NCBI GenBank assembly: GCA_007922305.1
Contig: ML677460.1
Span: forward strand, 221,028-285,027
Source of the DNA: Dermatemys mawii
Lineage: Eukaryota; Chordata; Testudines; Dermatemydidae
Reading direction: 5' to 3'
DNA: 64,000 nucleotides
Positions 62,850 through 64,000 of this stretch are shown piece after piece (within the stretch, counting starts at the first letter, position 1; the number at the start of each line of letters is the position of its first letter). Made by a program: the position numbers and the translations under genes. The notes under the pieces are model-generated. The model was given only the letters and a program-made list of their open reading frames with translations. It searched no databases and was not told the origin of the DNA.

Positions 62850-64000
62850 AGGATGCAGCACAACCCCAGCGTCTCACCTGTTGGGGTGGGGCCGGCAGTG
62901 CCCAGCACCCACAGAACTGTCCTGCTTTGAGTGCTAGCGCTTTGGGCAGGCTGTGCAGGAAGAGTCCTGGGCCATCCCTGGGGCTGCTAGGCACAACCGC
63001 AATACCAATAAATAACCACACCGGGCTCTACACAGAATGATAATAAGTCACCAGTATTCACAGCACGGAGACTGTCCGAGTCCTGTGTTCAAAGAAGTTA
63101 CAAATGAGAATAAAGTCTCCTGCTAGGCTTCCTGCCCCTGAGCCAGGACCTGCCTCCATTGAGAGAAGGGCAGGGGGGCATCATTATAGCCCTGTTATGT
63201 TCCAGGTTGTCCAAGTCTCAGGAACCTGAACATTCATCTCGCTCCACCCCCAAAGCTCTACAAAGGGGCAGCCTTTCAATGTTAACTCCCACAGGTTCCC
63301 TTCCTTGAAAGCCACATACACACTTAGCTCACAGTGGGCAGGCTGTGGGCAGTGGGCAGTGTGTACACAGTGGTTTGTTAAGCACTGTGAGATCATTTGG
63401 TGCATTAGTATTTGAAATGACTGTAATGATAGCAAAGTGAGCCATATCATTTCTCCACTTCCCCCCATTTTGTATTATATATTGAGGTCACTGGCTATCT
63501 TTCACCTGCACTTTATGTAACCTTGTGAGACTCTTCATGCAGCTGTGCAGGGGTGGCCAGATGATAGCTTTGGGATACAGAAATTGCCTTGAAGCACTCT
63601 GAATTCAGCTGTGGTGCAGGAGATAGCATGCTCCCCTGCTCCTGTTTGCTCCTATAGTTGCCACAATTTCATAGAGACAGAGCAGGAGTGTAATCCTAAA
63701 GCAGAAATAGCAGTGTTCTGCACCAAAAGGGAACCAGCTCCAGTAAGTCTCAGTGGAAAGAGAGCAGGTAAGCACCGGAGAGTGTAAATCCTGATACTAT
63801 TACTTTGAACTTATATAGTACCTGCCATTTGAGGAGTTCAGTGCACTTTACAAACTATAATTTACTCTCATAGTTGTAACCCTAACTCACCAACAGTACA
63901 TGGAATCTGTAAATGAATCCTAATGCAATCCTTAACCCCGAATGTAAAATGAACCATTTACCTGAAACCTATAATTGGTCATGCCAAATCCAATCCATCT
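62850..64000. other. No gene recognised
   Basis: Mixed composition. Around 63800-63860 the wording CTTATATAGTACCTGCC and CACTTTACAAACT suggests an ancient LINE/MIR-type tail. No splice-bounded open frame with family features. Confidence 0.4.

Overview
The window looks like a piece of a sauropsid (reptile-lineage) nuclear genome, most likely a turtle. The reasons are the dominance of CR1-type LINEs of several ages, a Penelope/Neptune retroelement with a GIY-YIG domain, short Harbinger-like and hAT-like MITEs, MIR-like SINEs and solo LTRs. This is inference from repeat content; no single sequence fixes the species. There is no bacterial-style gene organisation, CRISPR array, rRNA or convincing tRNA gene.

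Region 1 (about 1.2-47.4 kb, plus strand) is one large multi-exon gene of the WC1/CD163 scavenger-receptor family. I place 18 exons (17 complete, one cut by an assembly gap). Each encodes exactly one group-B scavenger receptor cysteine-rich (SRCR) domain of about 103-106 residues, and each begins and ends in phase 1 between AG and GT splice dinucleotides. Exons 1-5 are diverged and resemble the ordered d-e type domains of mammalian WC1/CD163; exons 2 and 4 have no usable start codon and are easily missed. Exons 6-18 belong to two alternating, much more similar subfamilies (DLSD/KQLGC and DTSD/QELGC) that have spread by recent segmental duplication. No signal peptide, transmembrane segment or cytoplasmic tail is visible, so both ends of the gene lie outside the window or are unrecognised. 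Introns carry decayed SRCR exon relics upstream of exons 6, 8, 9, 13 and 14, showing that the duplicated block once held an additional exon.

Region 2 (introns) is packed with mobile elements: a Penelope 3' part (3.7-4.3 kb), a solo LTR (4.6-5.4 kb), a Harbinger transposase relic (5.5-6.4 kb), CR1 elements (14.2-16.5, 18.0-19.5, 25.5-26.3, 32.0-33.0, 44.1-48.0 kb), a hAT MITE (20.0-20.5 kb), a hAT element with long inverted repeats (20.6-22.2 kb), and two nested solo LTRs (40.8-42.2 kb).

Region 3 (47.4-57.5 kb) has no recognisable host gene. It holds CR1s, a hAT MITE, a Harbinger-like MITE and about 450 bp of degenerate telomere-like CCCTAA repeat sandwiched between two CR1 3' ends.

Region 4 (57.5-64 kb) contains the last three exons of a minus-strand gene of unknown family (57680-60356, phase-0 junctions throughout, polyadenylation signal at 57524), a near-perfect 196-bp palindrome, a minisatellite next to a 400-N gap, and a CpG island (61.9-62.4 kb) that may be a shared promoter; a plus-strand ATG in strong Kozak context followed by a consensus donor lies inside it.
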